Of a stretch of DNA of 43,947 bases, positions 42,763-43,947 are shown in pieces (within the stretch, counting starts at the first letter, position 1; every line of letters begins with the position of its first letter). Position numbers and translations under genes: made by a program. The stretch spans positions 1-43,947 of the forward strand of contig JAABRR010000031.1 of the NCBI GenBank assembly GCA_011390785.1, in the 5' to 3' direction. Source of the DNA: Sphingobacteriia bacterium (GTDB lineage: Bacteria; Bacteroidota; Bacteroidia; Bacteroidales; UBA7960). A model generated the notes under the pieces. That model saw nothing but the letters and a program-made list of their open reading frames with translations. It made no database searches and had not been told where the DNA came from.

Positions 42763-43111
42763 CATCTTTGGCAAATATTGAGGGTTGTTTCTGTTTTTTA
42801 TTTATAACAAGAAAGATAACAATAACGGTAGGTGGAAGTTTTTCCGTTTTTTTAAATTTCTCTGCCAGCCCGCAATTGCCAAGCCCACAAGCCTTCTCAC
42901 AGCCCAAACCTGATAATACCCCTGGGTTATTGGTAAAAACAAGGGCGATTCGTGGCTAAATATATTCCCTTTTGGGAATTTTTTTACTCAGATAATTGGC
43001 GGATATGCAATGTGGGTTAATGCTTTCAGCAAAGGCAAAAGACCTGGTAGGGCAACGCAATTATTTTAAAGAAACCCTACGCATTAATTCATACTGAAAC
43101 TTAAAAAATAA
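42763..43111. other. intergenic stretch with terminator-like hairpins
   Basis: No gene is supported here. Two plus-strand hairpins each followed by a T-run are seen: AACGG...CCGTT then seven T (42824-42853, weak), and ATTCCC-TTTT-GGGAAT then T-run (42964-42985, clearer). No plus-strand gene ends just before them. Confidence 0.4.
42964..42985 (+). terminator. orphan intrinsic terminator
   Basis: ATTCCC (42964-42969), TTTT loop, GGGAAT (42974-42979), then T through 42985. It faces the plus strand, but the nearest plus-strand gene ends about 580 bp upstream, so its transcript is unknown. Confidence 0.5.
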
Positions 43112-43348
43112 TTAACAAAAATCTATCTGTACTAAGTAAAATACTTTATATTTGACGTCATCAATAAACAGCTCAAAAATAAAAAGCACCATTTTAATGA
43201 AAACAAACACAACTGCGGGGAATGGCACAATTAAAAAACAACATCCCCAATATTCAAAAGCAACGATCAACCAAAAAGTTATGCCGAAGTAAAGTTGTGT
43301 TATAATAATGCATAACAACAATGGTGGTATGTAAACGTTGTGCTTCAT
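43112..43348 (-). CDS. possible small membrane protein
   Basis: The product has 78 residues. It is strongly hydrophobic, with likely membrane segments at about 7-30 (IPPLLLCIIITQLYFGITFWLI) and 35-58, and a polar C-terminus. No competing gene covers this stretch on the other strand, and codon use looks ordinary. I recognise no family. It would be divergent from the lipoprotein gene at 43381, 32 bp away. Treat as a candidate only. Confidence 0.45.
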   Translation of the reverse strand: MKHNVYIPPLLLCIIITQLYFGITFWLIVAFEYWGCCFLIVPFPAVVFVFIKMVLFIFELFIDDVKYKVFYLVQIDFC

Positions 43349-43380
43349 GCTGAAAAACCATTAAAAAAACTGATAATGAG

Positions 43381-43947
43381 ATGAAAAAGACAAATTTTTT
43401 TTTAATAGTAATAGCAGTTATTCTTTTTTTAGGGTCATGTGAAAAAGATGATGATGTAAATCCTCAGATTGACAGTATTGCAGGAGAAATACCCCTTCTA
43501 AAAGGAGATAATAGAATAGGAATAATTGAAGGATTTAACCCTTCAAATCCTGATGCTACAACTGATTCCATTGAAGCTAGATGGAATGAAGCCATAAATA
43601 CAGGGATGACTGTAGAGCGATTACAAATTGACTGGCCAGAGTTAGAACCATCTCCTAACACTTATGACAAAGTGAGTTTTGAGCAAAGGTTGGCGGAAAT
43701 GCAAGCCCAGGGTCTCCAGACATTTCTCTTGATTTCAGCCTATGACAGTGGAGAACCAGTAGTGCCTAGTGATTTGCAAAACAAAGACTTTGATGACCCT
43801 GAATTTATCCAAAGATTTAAAAATCTAATGGATTGGGTTATTCCATTGCTTGTGGAATATGATGGTTTTCTTATCTCAATAAGTAATGAAGCAGAAAATT
43901 CTTTTGGAGAAATACCAGGTCTGGATAGTCAAATGCTTATATTTTTA
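43381..43947 (+). CDS. lipoprotein with probable TIM-barrel glycosidase-like domain, N-terminal part
   Basis: The gene starts with the ATG at 43381 and continues past the right edge; 189 residues are visible. The signal sequence ends in LFLGSC, so it is a lipoprotein. The following sequence has a (beta/alpha)-barrel pattern: VERLQIDWPELEPSPNTYDKVSFEQRL, LQTFLLISAYDSG, and a strand ending ISISNEAENSF. An Asn-Glu pair at the end of a strand is the acid/base position in clan GH-A glycoside hydrolases, which suggests such an enzyme. The nucleophile strand lies outside the window. The fold is likely; the activity is a guess. Confidence 0.75.
   Translation, partial: MKKTNFFLIVIAVILFLGSCEKDDDVNPQIDSIAGEIPLLKGDNRIGIIEGFNPSNPDATTDSIEARWNEAINTGMTVERLQIDWPELEPSPNTYDKVSFEQRLAEMQAQGLQTFLLISAYDSGEPVVPSDLQNKDFDDPEFIQRFKNLMDWVIPLLVEYDGFLISISNEAENSFGEIPGLDSQMLIFL

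Noticed and set aside
42624-42959. A 111-codon plus-strand frame over the DUF2805 gene
   Set aside because: It overlaps the conserved minus-strand gene and its protein looks random.
1-43947. CRISPR arrays, insertion sequences, prophage genes, tRNA or rRNA genes
   Set aside because: No regularly spaced repeats, transposase or phage motifs, or RNA gene signatures were seen on reading the window.

Overview
The window looks like chromosomal DNA of a Bacteroidota bacterium, most likely of the Bacteroidales/Marinilabiliales type. Several things point this way. The DNA is AT-rich. Promoters fit the Bacteroidota consensus (TTG, 19-21 nt, TAnnTTTG) rather than the sigma-70 type, and Shine-Dalgarno signals are absent or weak. 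There is a secreted subtilase with a type IX secretion C-terminal sorting domain, a BatA-type VWA protein, a DUF2805 (TIGR03643) protein and many short lipoproteins. I see no rRNA, tRNA, CRISPR array, insertion sequence or phage gene.

Layout. (1) 1-5400, minus strand: a long arsenic/thiol-redox gene set. It reads, in transcription order, small thioredoxin (ArsE-like), ArsR regulator, ArsF-like thioredoxin lipoprotein, ArsG-like permease, ArsP-type permease, three rhodanese-like proteins, then the start of a mercuric-reductase/lipoamide-dehydrogenase-type flavoprotein that runs off the left edge. Two nearly identical 27-bp operators lie before the first gene and before arsP. (2) 5600-10200: MFS exporter, UDP-GlcNAc 2-epimerase, shikimate kinase, an unknown secreted protein and YqgE. 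(3) 10200-13100: a two-gene unit resembling MurL and MurD2, the alternative route that places D-glutamate in peptidoglycan precursors by epimerising UDP-MurNAc-L-Ala-L-Glu. (4) 13200-18100, minus strand: TrmH-type methyltransferase, arginase-family enzyme, HU, methionyl-tRNA formyltransferase, lumazine synthase with an unusual acidic tail, and a membrane TPR protein. (5) 18400-29800: beta-helix lipoprotein, small unknown proteins, flavodiiron protein, topoisomerase IV subunit A, BatA/VWA membrane protein, a REP-like inverted repeat pair and a DEAD-box helicase. (6) 30000-37900, plus strand: M28 peptidase, TspO-like membrane protein and a complete RND tripartite efflux operon. (7) 38000-43947: the 1465-residue T9SS subtilase, a DUF2805 protein, a possible small membrane protein, and the start of a lipoprotein with a probable TIM-barrel glycosidase fold cut by the right edge.

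The two parts most worth attention are the MurL-MurD2 pair and the arsE-R-F-G-P-rhodanese gene set. In the latter the candidate -7 element sits exactly between the arms of the first operator, and a second copy of that operator lies inside the gene set. All functional calls are from reading translated sequence and motifs; no database search was run.
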